A program made the position numbers and the translations under genes. A DNA stretch of 64,000 nt from Pisolithus tinctorius. Lineage: Eukaryota > Basidiomycota > Agaricomycetes > Boletales > Pisolithaceae. Shown here piece after piece: positions 44,857 to 55,640 of the stretch. The notes under the pieces are model-generated. The model saw only the letters and a program-made list of their open reading frames with translations. It had not been told where the DNA came from and did no database searches. Every line of letters begins with the position of its first letter. The first letter of the stretch is position 1. The DNA lies in the NCBI GenBank assembly GCA_024663395.1, contig JANFAH010000018.1, positions 434,001-498,000 on the forward strand, in the 5' to 3' direction.

Positions 44857-46695
44857 TGTCACACACCAAAGGTGTTGTGGGCATGGTTACAGCTGACTCT
44901 GCATAAACTCATCAATGAGTTGCACACCATGCCATGTATATGAAGACTATAGCCCTCATGTGTAGAAGGACTGCTGGATGTGAGCAGTCATCCTTCACAC
45001 AAGAATGAGTCATTAGTGCTAAAGAGAAAAGAGGAAGTGAGTTAAACATTCATCAAAAGTTTTTTAGCACCCATGTATGGCATTCTGGTTGTCATCATAT
45101 CTCCACCATTTCTAAAGATATTGACTCCATTCACACACTCACTTAAAGTGCTCAGCCATGCCATCCTGCCTTCTGATTTTGGAAAGGATCCTCACACCCT
45201 ACACATTTCTACAGCACTCCATCTATCAGACACTCATTTTGTTAAGTCCATCAGATATGGCTGCCTCTTCATCAATCATCTTGCTTGTCTCCTTTGCCAG
45301 AGACAGTGGCTATGTATATCTGCCAGGTGTTCCCACCAGCTTCCATCCTGAAGCCCCCTGGTTCATTCCATTGTCATCAGCTCCATCCCATCCCATGCAG
45401 CTTGGTCAGCATGTTCTCCTTGTCAGTATGACTTCCAGAAGGATGTTCTTTGGTTGCCTCCGGTCTGTCATTTGTTAGAAAGGTCTTATGTGGTCATTTC
45501 AGTCTCCCCGGTTGATGAAGCATATGGATCATTCCTCCCTGCTCCCTGCACCATCTTTATTCCAGTCTTGTCCATCATTCTCCCCATGTTGTGACAGCTG
45601 CAGCATAATCTGCTGTTCTCTGCCCTCCCTGATTGCATCCATGATGAGTATGACATGCATCTTGCCTTCTTACTGCAAGATTCAGCAGAAGACATCCCCC
45701 CTTCTCCTCCTCCTCCATCAGAGCCCTGTCCATGAAGCTTTTGTTAACTTTGCTGAGAGGATGAAAGGGTGGGAGACATGATTGCTTATGCTCCCATTGC
45801 CCCACAGACCCCCAACACCCTAGCCTTTTGACACCTGACTCATGCCCTTCAATTCTGAAATTAATACTTCCCTGTCTGGAAACACCATCCATCTGTCATG
45901 CCATCTTTGGATCTGGTGATGTCTCCACTAAGATCTGACTTGCATCACCACCCCCTAATGTGATATCAGTGCACTTACTCAGGTTCTGCCATTATTTGAC
46001 TCATTCTGTGATATTTTAACTGTCCTTGACTCATTCATTGCCAATACTTACCAATCTTCTTTGCTTGCTTACATTTCATTTCTTGCTTACTCATCATGAT
46101 TACTCAGTCCTTATTCATTACTTACTAAGTGTTTGTGCCTCATTTGTCATAGGCTGCACTCCCCCAACAGTATATAAACCCGAATGTACTTAGCTACAAC
46201 CCCCAAGCAATCCAGAAGTGAATCAGAGGTCACTCAAGCAGTCAGTTCAGTTCATCTCAGGCATAACTTGTCATTGACAGTTGAGGCTCCATGAAGGGGT
46301 CTATCTGTCATCATTCATATCCTTGGTAGTTGAGGCTCCATCAAGGGTCTATCTACCTCCATTCATTAACTGAAGTATCATCTTTGCTTAGTCAGCACAT
46401 ATGCTTAGTCATCCTCCCACTTCTGCATAACTCATCAACAACTTGCACCAGGAGCATGTCCCATTTGAAGATCATCACTCTACTCAGCATCCCCCATCCA
46501 GTCATCACTCACTCACTCATCTGCTCCTGCATAACTCAATGATGACTTGTGCCAGGAGCACCTGCCATTGAAATTCCCCAGCTATAGATTTTTCTGCCTT
46601 CCAGGTTCCACAGAGGTACACCACCACTTGCTCTTTATTTGTCTTTGGTGTTGGTTTTGGTCAGTTTCTACCACCTTTCCACACTTTGACTCACA
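44857..46695 (+). mobile_element. Long LTR C2, the 3' LTR of element J
   Basis: It begins TGTCACACACC right after a purine-containing tract GGTGGA and ends TTGACTCACA, 1839 bp. The position just downstream of the integrase is where a 3' LTR belongs. It carries a broken ORF (45073-45781) matching that of C3, then TATATAAA at 46171-46178. No target duplication is seen, as expected for a truncated element. Confidence 0.75.
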
Positions 46696-46829
46696 CTGGC
46701 ACAGGTCCAAAGCTAGTGGTGGTTGGTTGGCATCAATGCTGAGCTAACTCCAGTTGGCCAGGATGGACCACAACCTCCAGGCTATTTACAGCAGCTCAGA
46801 AGGCACACCAGTGGGATTCTATTCTGCCA
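46696..46829. other. Short unique spacer, continued at 57661-57748
   Basis: Between C2 and element B. The same unidentified stretch resumes to the right of B (57661-57748) up to C4. No gene recognised. Confidence 0.5.
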
Positions 46830-46834
46830 GTATA

Positions 46835-47285
46835 TGTTACGCTCGACCGAAGTCAAGACGTAGGGAGAGCTCAAACGCAGTCTAAGGGTTTCTACTGAGC
46901 AATGGCTGCAGTAACCTCTGTAAACGACAGAGGATTTGGGCAACGCCGGTAAGAGTGGTCCAGGTTAGGGACACTGAGGGCGAAGTTCTGAGGAATGCTG
47001 CGTATGATTGAGCAGCTCAAGTCTGGAGTTCCAGGAGTTGAGCCAGCAGTCTAAATACTACAAGGAAACGGACCATGAGGCGTCCGCATGTACCGAGGTA
47101 ACTACGCCATTGGTTGAACAACGATGACACATGTCCAAAGCATGTTATGAGACAGTAACGCTAGTGGTGGAAATAGAGAGCCGTCGGATCAGAGAGAAGA
47201 TGGCTCTAAAAGGAAAGTAAGTCCAATGGATCAAACACAAGGTAATCGTACAGTGAAAGAGAAAAGTTAGGGGCGAAACGTAACA
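46835..47285 (-). repeat. 3' LTR of element B
   Basis: TGTTACGCTCGACC...GCGAAACGTAACA on the plus strand, 451 bp. In the sense direction a polypurine tract AAAGGGGGTAA (plus 47286-47296) precedes it. Confidence 0.95.
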
Positions 47286-47322
47286 TTACCCCCTTTCTAA
47301 GCATTGAAGTCCCCAACTTCAA

Positions 47323-49407
47323 CTACTCTCTGTAAGGCTCTCTGGTCATGTTGCTGATGGCAGAGTCGTCGAAGTCAAAGTCGTTATCATACAAATCATT
47401 GTCCTCGCTCCCGACGAGGGTACGATCATCTACCAGAGCAGGGGTAGCAATTCTGTCCTGTAAAGGACGACGAGGACGTATAGAAGGACACTGGGCTTGA
47501 ATGTGTCCAGGATGAGTGGTGTGGCAAAGGGGACATTCATAGAGTCCACAATTGACGCGGATATGGCCTAGACGGCAGCAAACATAACAGGCTTGGCAGT
47601 AGCATGGGTCAGATGGAGTAAGAGGTCTATCGAACTCAGTCATAGTGTTCAGGACGGGTGATGGGGGTAGTTCAGCCAAGGTCTTGACAATATTTAACGT
47701 GTAGTTGAGTTCTGCATGGGAGACACCAAAGGCAGTCTTGGGGTTTACTTCAGACGGGGAGTCATGGGACTCGCAAGGTTGAGGATTGGGGCCTGACAGG
47801 CAACAGGCACGAGGTCTATCAGCTCTTCGAAGAGAGCGAGAGGAACGGGAGGACGATGACGGTGATGACACCGGGGGGGTGGACGACACGGAGGAAACCG
47901 GAGGGGAGGTTGCAGTCGAGGGTCTTCGGGACCCAGGAGGGGGAGGGGCGATCAATGTGGGATGTTGTTGAACGTTATAAATGAGGTCTGCGCCTCCAAG
48001 AACATCAAAAAGTCTAAGCAGGAGAGGAACCTGCTGGGCAGCAACTTCATTCAGGATAGTACAGGCGGGAGACAAGAGGGGGTTCTGGCAGTTGACATAG
48101 CGGGAAAGTTCCTCAAGCTGGAGGGCTTGGATGGTGGCGTGGTATACGAGATCAAGTGGAGAGTCTTCATCCACTTCATGATAGACCGTGCCAATGACGG
48201 CAGGGTCAGCGATAAAGAGTCGGTATGAGGCGATCATTTGATCGCTAGTGGGTTGTCGCTGGCGACGGGCAAATGGGGTGTGGCGACGAGAGGGTTCACG
48301 GGGGTAGGTGTAACGGCGAGGAGGCATTTCGAAGGAAATGTTTCTAACAGTGCGGGTAGAACGTCGAGTGGGTTGTTTTTGAGGGGGGAAGTCTTTAGGG
48401 AATCGTCTTTTATATGCAGAAAGCATATCATCCGCATGTTCAAGGTGGGTTTCTTTCTGCCATGAGTTTTCAGAAGAAGGGTAGCCTTTCCATTTGATTA
48501 AGAAGGCATGTCCGTGGCTGGATCTTTTATGGCCGACTATCACCTCAACCTCGTATTCTTCCTCTTCATTGATTAAGTCAGGTGGTGGAGCCAGGTAGTT
48601 CGGTCCATGAACATCATTTTCACGATAGGGTGACAAGAGGGAAGCATGGAAGACATTGTGGATTCTCCAGCACGTGGGAATCACGAGGCGATATGTGATC
48701 GGAGATAGGATGTCGGAGATTGTGAAGGGTCCTTCTCGTTTTGGTGCGAGTTTCCTATTTTCATAGGAACATTTCAAATTCCGTGCTTCTAGCCAAACCT
48801 TATCACCTTTCTGGAACAGGGTGAAGGGTCGTGATGAGTGGTCTTTCATAGTTCTTCTGGCCAGATCATGGGCCGCAAGGGCTTCTTCTCTGGCTTTTCG
48901 GAGTTCCTTGAGTCTAGACTCAGCAGTGGGAAGGTGGGTTTCCATAATCAGGGACGGAAGGGGTTTCGGTTCATACCCGTACATGAGGTAGAATGGGGAT
49001 TGATGGGTGACAGAGTGAGGATGGTGATTATGTGCAAATTCAGCCATTGGTAGGTTGTTCACCCACGAGGTGGGGTCGTTCTGGTAAAAGATGTGGAGAT
49101 AAGTTTCCACCTCCTGGTTTACACGTTCTGTTTCTCCATCAGTTTGTGGGTGGTATGCCGTAGACAGGGCAAGAGAGTATCCCAAGAGGGAAGCAAGTTC
49201 TTTTGCAAAGGCAGAGGTGAACTGGGGACCTCGATCTGATATAATCTTATCATACAACCCAAAATGGGAGTAGACCTTTTTGAAAAATAGTGCTGCGATG
49301 TCAGCAGTGGAGGCGGTTTTCTTCATCGGTGTTAAGATTACCCCCTTTGTAAGCCCATGGTCTACCACGACCAAAAGGGAATCATAGCCGTTAGAGACGG
49401 GCAGGTC
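47323..49407 (-). CDS. Element B integrase core, chromodomain and Cys-rich tail
   Basis: An open frame of about 700 codons ends at 47323. The integrase core follows the K insertion: VVDHGLTKG (first Asp), IISDRGPQFTSAF (second Asp) and AYHPQTDGETERVNQEV (Glu). The chromodomain (about 48600-48440: YEVEVIVGHKRSS, FLIKWKGYPSSENSW) probably targets chromatin. The Arg/Pro-rich tail has a Ser cluster and ends in a Cys-rich segment (CYCQACYVCCRLGH, NCGLYECPLCH). The frame starts artificially inside K sequence. It is the best-preserved pol region in the window. Confidence 0.85.
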   Translation of the reverse strand, partial: DLPVSNGYDSLLVVVDHGLTKGVILTPMKKTASTADIAALFFKKVYSHFGLYDKIISDRGPQFTSAFAKELASLLGYSLALSTAYHPQTDGETERVNQEVETYLHIFYQNDPTSWVNNLPMAEFAHNHHPHSVTHQSPFYLMYGYEPKPLPSLIMETHLPTAESRLKELRKAREEALAAHDLARRTMKDHSSRPFTLFQKGDKVWLEARNLKCSYENRKLAPKREGPFTISDILSPITYRLVIPTCWRIHNVFHASLLSPYRENDVHGPNYLAPPPDLINEEEEYEVEVIVGHKRSSHGHAFLIKWKGYPSSENSWQKETHLEHADDMLSAYKRRFPKDFPPQKQPTRRSTRTVRNISFEMPPRRYTYPREPSRRHTPFARRQRQPTSDQMIASYRLFIADPAVIGTVYHEVDEDSPLDLVYHATIQALQLEELSRYVNCQNPLLSPACTILNEVAAQQVPLLLRLFDVLGGADLIYNVQQHPTLIAPPPPGSRRPSTATSPPVSSVSSTPPVSSPSSSSRSSRSLRRADRPRACCLSGPNPQPCESHDSPSEVNPKTAFGVSHAELNYTLNIVKTLAELPPSPVLNTMTEFDRPLTPSDPCYCQACYVCCRLGHIRVNCGLYECPLCHTTHPGHIQAQCPSIRPRRPLQDRIATPALVDDRTLVGSEDNDLYDNDFDFDDSAISNMTREPYRE

Positions 49408-49410
49408 AGT

Positions 49411-51569
49411 AGGGCCGCTCAAAGTTAAATGCAGAAAAAACACGCGAGCAAACTCAAGTGTGGTTGAGTTGTGAGTTTGTGAGCGAAACTTTAAGCTCCG
49501 ACTGGAGATTCAAACTCCGCCAAAAAGCGTGCATGCTTATCAACTGAGGGATCTAGCAAGTGATAACAAACTAGATAGCAAAGACAAACATCTACATTCA
49601 TATGTACTACTACATGCTATTGTAGTGTGAATAAGAAGTAGATTTATACATGGGGGGCAGGGGGGAGACAAGAATACAGCAAGGGGGGGGGATGGGGATG
49701 CATGCTAAATGATAATCAATATTCTGTCGTACACTGTTTTCAAAGCAGATAAACATCTTGAGTACCAGACGAAGGGCCTTGATCCTCACTGCCAGCTACA
49801 CCTTTTTGCAAGGCGAGGTTCTGAGCCCGAAGTTCCTCCAACTTGACGGTGAGCTTCATCTTCTCCAACTCTTGAGCCGCCATTGCCTCCTCATGTGCGA
49901 ACAGCTCGCGTTGCATAGTAAGTTGGTGTTCGTGATTGGCCGAAAGAGTGGTGGCCTTCTGGCGAGTCCTCCAGTATCCATACTCGAGCCAGTGACGCTT
50001 GACCTCTGACCTATCCTGCTGCGCCTGTTGAAACTGCTTAACGAAAGTTAATGACGCAGACATAAGGTCCGAAGAAAACTTGTCAGTGGCGGTTTCCCGT
50101 GCATGCTTATGGGATGGCTTTGATGACAGCTTGGAGTCGCTGTCATCAGAGAAAGCGGCGACGCTGGGGGGGGAAGACGATGAGAGACAAAGTGCTGAAA
50201 ACATGTTGGATGAAGCGATGTCGGAGTCGGAAGACTCGTCTGTATTTGGAGTGGAAGCCGACCGGTGTTTGAGGAGGGGTCAATCCTGCTCAAGGGATGG
50301 ACGCGCTGGCTGGAGTTTTGGACGATGGGATACGAAGGGAGGGGGGCCGTCGTTCAAGCTAATAGAATTTGCCCTGTTAAAAGTAGAGGGGGAGGAGATT
50401 TGACAGGAGACAATTCAGAAAAATTAAAGGATGGCAGGGGGGTGAGCGAAAACCACTCAGAATTAGCAGGGAGCGACGACAGCGACAACTGTTCAGAAAA
50501 ATGGGGGAGACACGATGGGTTGGCCGATGGAACAACAGGCAGCAGCAGCTCTCGCTCAGAGAAGAGCAGGGAGGGGGATGGTATGGGATACGATGGTGTC
50601 TCGATGTGTGACAAGGGGGGGTTGCTGTCAACATGCATCAGTTCAGAATCGTCTGCAAAAAAGTTGTCCTCTATTTCACCCTCTTCCAGCTGAGGTGAAT
50701 TCGGCAGGCCTGAAGCAGGATCGACGGAATCTACGGATGGTGGGTTTGGCCGCAGCTTGAAGAGATCAACTGCATGCCTAGCGAAATCCTGCCCACTATC
50801 AGCAGCACTCCAGGTGCTGTTGTAGGCAGGATTTGTGCGCTACCACCCATGCAACTCACCCCACCAAGGAAACTCCTGCTCGATCATCGCTGATAACAAT
50901 CAGTAAACTAATGTCTTTAGGAATGAAATAATCATGTACTGATTATATTTTTTGTGCTGTTGCTGCTTGCGAGATCCTCGTAGGTGTGCCTGGCACCTGT
51001 CTGTCCAAGTAGCGCATTCTGCTTTTGGTACTTCGTTTTTAAACTGTAATAGTTGAGTGGTGAATTTTTGTTTAAAAGATATGCACGTACACGTCAAGCC
51101 GACTACAGATTGGAGCAGCAAAAATGGCTGGATTGTCTTGAGCAAGGACTCGGAATTTGGGGGACTCATCAACCGAGAAGATCGCTTTCACGATCTCGAC
51201 ATATATCGCGTTCTTCCCGTGTCACAATTGTTGCTTACTCCTACCTTCCTCTCGAGCATCTTGTGTGGAGTCGGAAAACAGCTTCTTCCGCTCTGCTTCG
51301 TGGGTCCTACACCACTCAATAAGACGATCGGTCCGCGCAGCATAAGTTTTCTCCCATATAACGCGAGGGACCACTGCTTTTGTCGCTGATCTGGTAGGTT
51401 GTGTTGCCAGGGGAGGAGCAGATGGCTCAGACTCCATGGCAGCTATGGACAACATATTAGACAAGAGCAGTCGGAGTTTGAATACTGATATTCTCAGCCG
51501 AAACTCACCACAAACACCTGACAAACACCTGAGGAATTAGCCGAACCTCTAGCAACTTTGAGCAGCCCT
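49411..51569 (-). mobile_element. TIR DNA transposon K in the element B integrase
   Basis: Terminal inverted repeats AGGGCCGCTCAAAGTT and AACTTTGAGCAGCCCT (one mismatch) bound 2159 bp. AGT flanks both sides (49408-49410 and 51570-51572). Without K and one AGT the integrase frame of B joins. Inside is one spliced minus-strand gene (next entry), and no DDE transposase was recognised. A G-rich stretch is at 49650-49700. A 3-bp duplication plus a Myb/SANT-like gene suggests PIF/Harbinger affinity, but the AGT target does not follow the usual TWA. Confidence 0.8.
49740..51437 (-). pseudogene. Myb/SANT-like gene of transposon K (multi-exon, one stop)
   Basis: The first exon starts at ATG 51437 (MESEPSAPPLA) and has RTDRLIEWCRTHEAERKKLF, a Myb/SANT-like trihelix start. 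Later exons read IVKAIFSVDESPKFRVLAQD (about 51195), a KTKYQKQN-GQTGA segment, then EQEFPWWGELHGW, a TAG, and RTNPAYNSTWSAADSGQDFARH (about 50880-50770). The C-terminal exon (50204-49740) has a coiled coil rich in Glu and Leu, ending DVYLL. The in-frame TAG replaces a Trp codon. Splice sites were not fully resolved. By analogy with Harbinger systems it may be the DNA-binding partner of a transposase that acts in trans. Confidence 0.6.
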
Positions 51570-51572
51570 AGT

Positions 51573-54191
51573 GACCAGATCGCAGGAGATCTGTTGGAAA
51601 GGGTGGGTCATGGTGGAGGGGATAGGTGTAAGGGGTGGCATCGTCGGGTGGGTGTTTGCCTTGTTCTGCTGGCATGTAGCACAGCCTTCGACATATTTTT
51701 GGACAAAGGATGCAAGTCCCAGCCACCAAAACTCGGATGAAACGAGTTGTCGGGTTTTTAAGACACCAGGGTGTCCAGCAGAGGGGTGGTCATGGTGGTT
51801 GGACACAATGGTTCGGCAGAGGGTGGGGTCATCGGGGATATACACCCAGTCTTTATAAAGTAGAATGCCGTTATCGAATCTCCAGTCGGAGAGGTGAGAT
51901 TTGAATGGAAGAGGCATATCAACATTTTCTATGGTGCGGAGTGCCGTTTGGATGACGGGATCTTTCATGGAGGATGATGCAACCTTTTGGGTCAGGTTTG
52001 TATCAATTAGATTGACAAACAAGGTTTGCAGGAGAAGGGTAACCCCTTTGTTGTCCTCATCATCATCAGGGATATGGTCGGGTCATTGGGAGAGTGCATC
52101 AGGTGTGGCTAGGTCTTTGCCTGGGACATGTTCTAACTGCAGGTCAAAGTCTGCAAGGTTGAGGAGCCAGCGAGCCTGGCGACAATTTAAATTCTAAGGA
52201 GCCTTGAAGTATGTCAGGTTTTTATGGTCTGTGAAGACCTTGATCAGGAATGGGGATCCATGGAGATAATGTCTCCAGGATTTCAATGCTCAGATAACTC
52301 CAAGTAATTCTCTGTCATATATGTCATAGTTCTGTTCTGCGGGGTTAAACAACTGGGATAGAAAGGCACAGGGTTGCCACTGTCCATTTGAATCTTCCTG
52401 AAGGAGGATGCCTCCTGTTGCGTACTTGGACGCATCTGTTGTGATTGCGAATGGCCGAGAGGTATCAGGCATTCGGAGTGTTGGCTGTGCCATGAAGATC
52501 CTTTTTAGGAGTTCAAAGGCATTCTGACATTTCTTCGACCAATTCCAGTCAACCGTCTTCTTAGTTAGGTCGATGAGTGGTTGTGCGATATCTGAATAAT
52601 AGGGGACGAATCTCCTATAAAAGTTTGCGAATCCTAAGAAGGATCACATGTCTTTGACCTTCTTTGGGACAGGCCATTCGGCAATGCCTTGGACCTTGAC
52701 GGGGTCCATGGCGACAGTGTTTTCATTGATAATCATCCCAAGGTACTCGACCTCGGTCAGATCGAAGTGGCATTTTTCCAATTTCAGGGGGAGAGAGAGT
52801 TCTGTCATTCTTTCAAGAACACGGTGGGTTCTTTGTTTGTGTTCTTCGGGGTTGGTGGAGAAGATGAGAAGATCATCCATGTAAACGACCAACCATCCTT
52901 CGGCGATCATGTCTCTGAAAGAGTCGTTCATAAATCGCTGGAAAGTGGCGGGGGAGTTGCATAACCCGAAGAACATGACAGTTGGTTCGAAGAGTCCTTT
53001 ATGCGTGATGAACGCAGCTTTCCATTGGTCTCCTTCTTTAATGTGGACATTATTGTAGCCCAATCTGACGTCCATTTTTGTGAAGATGGAGGCTCCCTTG
53101 AGTTTGTCTACAAGATCTGAAATGAGGGGAAGGGGATAAGCATCCTTCACCATGTTCTTGTTCAGATATCTGTAGTCTTGGCAGGGTCACAGGGAGCCAT
53201 CCTTCTTTCCCACAAAGAAGAAGGGAGCAGCTTGAGGAGACTTCGAAGGGCAGATTTTTCCTTCTCGGAGGTTTTCTTCGATAAACTTCTCCACAGATTC
53301 TCATTCGGAGGGAGAGAGTGGATATGCTTTAGCCACCTTGGGGACAAAGTCTTCTACAAGGTTTATGGCGTGGTCATATGGTCATGATGGAGGTAAGACT
53401 CCGTCAGAAGGTTTTTCGAAGACTGAGGCGAAATCCTTGTAATCCTCAGGGAGGACAGCCTTCGGTTTCTTTTTGTGTTCTTCTTGGGCCAACTCTGTGG
53501 CAGTAGTAATCTTTCGAAGAAGGCTATTATTGGGGTTAACCTTCTTGGCTTTTTCAACGAGCTTTCCAACCGACATCATGAAATGTGTGTGGATGGTTTC
53601 ATCTTCTGGTTCTTCATAGTCCATGAATCTGTTGATTCCCTTCTTTTCAGCAGGAGAGACAAGGTTCACGGTTGGTTCTTCGACTGTAACAGAAGAGATG
53701 TTACGTCTGAGTTCTTTTGACCTATCAGTCTTTTCATCAATGGACAGAGTACCCTTCCTCCAGTCCATGATGGGGTTGTTTTCTTGCAGCCAGGGAAGAC
53801 CCAGGATGACATTCTCTGTTCCACAATTGATAACATGGAAGAAGGACTGGTGAACGAGTCCTTTTACCTTGAAGTAGAGAGTGGCGGAGAACAGGATTTT
53901 TCCTTTAGAGTTCTGGGTTCTGTCAGCATTTTTGGCGAGGATGGGTTCTGCCAGGCGTTGAGTGGGGATTCGATGCTTTCGCACAAATCCCCAATTGATA
54001 CACGATATTTCTGCTCCAGAGTCGACTAGAGCGGTGGTGTTGACGACTTTCGAGGTAGTTTCTGATGTGTAGAGAGAAATGGGGATCTGCATAGTACGTT
54101 CTGGTGTGGACGTTACAAGTACTGGTGCAACAGAAACTAGACTGTCCTTAAGTTGGGGAACTTCTGGCATCAACTCAGAGTTCCCATTCAA
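51573..54191 (-). pseudogene. Element B Pol, first part: protease, RT, RNase H, integrase N-terminus
   Basis: The protease frame (54191-53382) has ALVDSGAEISCINWGF. RT (about 53380-52500) has the uninterrupted frame 53153-52644 with [13 protein letters not shown] and the YMDDLLIF catalytic box. RNase H (about 52493-52080) starts FAITTDASKYATGG and includes YDRELLGVI. The integrase zinc-binding part (52022-51573) has GHPGV with CATCQQ. About seven in-frame stops were seen by reading, most of them TGA at Arg positions (for example after DM near 52645 and VI near 52290). The integrase core is separated from this part by K. Confidence 0.85.
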
Positions 54192-55333
54192 AAATCCTTT
54201 CCAAGAGCCCTAGCGATGTTTACCAAGGCGATGGAGGGACCAGCGACTTTTTCTTCATCATCGCTTTCTTCAACTTCCACAATTTTGTGGATTTTCTTCA
54301 CTTTCTTTTGGGGAGTTTTCCCCTTGTCTGGACATTCTCGGGAGAGATGTCCTTTGTTTCCACAGCCGAAACATCTTCCTTCTTTGATGTGTTGGTCTCT
54401 TTCTTCTTTGGAGAGTCTCACTCCATCCATGTCCATGGCGTTTGGATCTTTTTCTTCTGAGAGGTTGTTCCTGGGGTGGAATGTCTTCTTTTCTTTTCTT
54501 CCCGAGATCTCATTGACCTTTCTCCATTTGGTGTCGAACTTCTGCACCTGGGTGTACCACCCTTCGATCTTAGTGGGGGTGGTCTCCATCATGTGGATTC
54601 GGTTCACGATGAACGGCTTGAGTCCTTGTGAGAAGAACTCAATCAAGGCGACGTCTTCCGTGATGGTAGAGTCGGTGGCAGTGGTTCGGAAATCGGTGAT
54701 ATATTGTTCGACCGATTCTTTTTGTTTTAGGGTACGCAGTTTGGCAATAGCAGTACCTGCAGTGTCAGCGGAGGTGAAAGATTCTTTGAAATGTTTCGTG
54801 AAATCGGCAAAGGTGCCGAAACTCAGGGGGGTCTTTTCCAGAGATACCTTCTGGAAGGTGGCGGCCCATGAACAGGCGACACCCTTCTTCATGTACGACA
54901 GGGCGTAGACGACCTTTTTGGTGTCTGTGTCATACAACTCTTCGTTTACCAAAAGATAGGTCTGTACAGAGTACAGCCAGCTCATGGCGTTCTTCTGGTC
55001 TCCATCAAAATCAGAGGGAGCACCGATCTTCAATTCAGTGGGTTTGACTCCAGTGATGGCAGTCGTACCCTTCGACAATGAACTGGACATCGTATTCAGT
55101 GGTGGGGTCAGGGGTGTAGGAAATGCGGTGGGTACTGGTGGGATGGGAGTACTGAGAGTGGCGAGGGACTGGGTGAAGAGGTTTGAGAGGATACCAGAGG
55201 TAAAGCCTCTATCCGGTTGTTCTGGTTCATTGGAGGAGGTGTCAGTGACAGTGCTCTCCTGTTCTTCGTCAGATGACGATTCTTCACGAGTGGGTCGCAA
55301 CAGTGCCCAACGTCGATTGTTTTGGGGGTTCAT
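54188..55333 (-). CDS. Element B Gag with CCHC zinc knuckle (intact frame)
   Basis: 381 codons from ATG 55333 (MNPQNNRRWALLRPTREESS) to TGA 54188. It has an acidic/Ser-rich start, a capsid-like domain (KIGAPSDFDGDQKNAMSWL, then SWAATFQKVSLEKTPL), a basic linker and a zinc knuckle (CFGCGNKGHLSREC). The last codons are GAT TTT TGA across a run of five T (plus 54190-54194), and pol opens in the -1 frame there; P-site slippage on the T run would give Gag-Pol. It packages the element RNA. This frame is complete, unlike the Gag of element A. Confidence 0.85.
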   Translation of the reverse strand: MNPQNNRRWALLRPTREESSSDEEQESTVTDTSSNEPEQPDRGFTSGILSNLFTQSLATLSTPIPPVPTAFPTPLTPPLNTMSSSLSKGTTAITGVKPTELKIGAPSDFDGDQKNAMSWLYSVQTYLLVNEELYDTDTKKVVYALSYMKKGVACSWAATFQKVSLEKTPLSFGTFADFTKHFKESFTSADTAGTAIAKLRTLKQKESVEQYITDFRTTATDSTITEDVALIEFFSQGLKPFIVNRIHMMETTPTKIEGWYTQVQKFDTKWRKVNEISGRKEKKTFHPRNNLSEEKDPNAMDMDGVRLSKEERDQHIKEGRCFGCGNKGHLSRECPDKGKTPQKKVKKIHKIVEVEESDDEEKVAGPSIALVNIARALGKDF

Positions 55334-55640
55334 GGTGGTGCACTAAACAGTGACCGATTCAGCCAAAGGCTGGTAGACTTGAGCTTTTGTTACGCTCAAC
55401 CGAAGTCAAGACATAGGGAGAGCTCAAACGCAGTCTAAGGGTTTCTACTGAGCAACGGCTGCAGTAACCTCTGTAAACAACAGAGGATTTGGGCAACACC
55501 GGTAAGAGTGGTCTGGGTTAGGGGCACTGAGGGCGAAGTTCTGAGGAATGCTGCATATGATTGAGCAGCTCAAGTCTGGAGTTCCAGGGCTTGAGCTGGC
55601 AGTCTAAATACTACAAGGAAACGGACCATGAGGCATCCGC

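Noticed and set aside
52648..54029. Plus-strand open frames opposite the element B pol
   Set aside because: They are antisense shadows of the pol region and have no motifs of their own.
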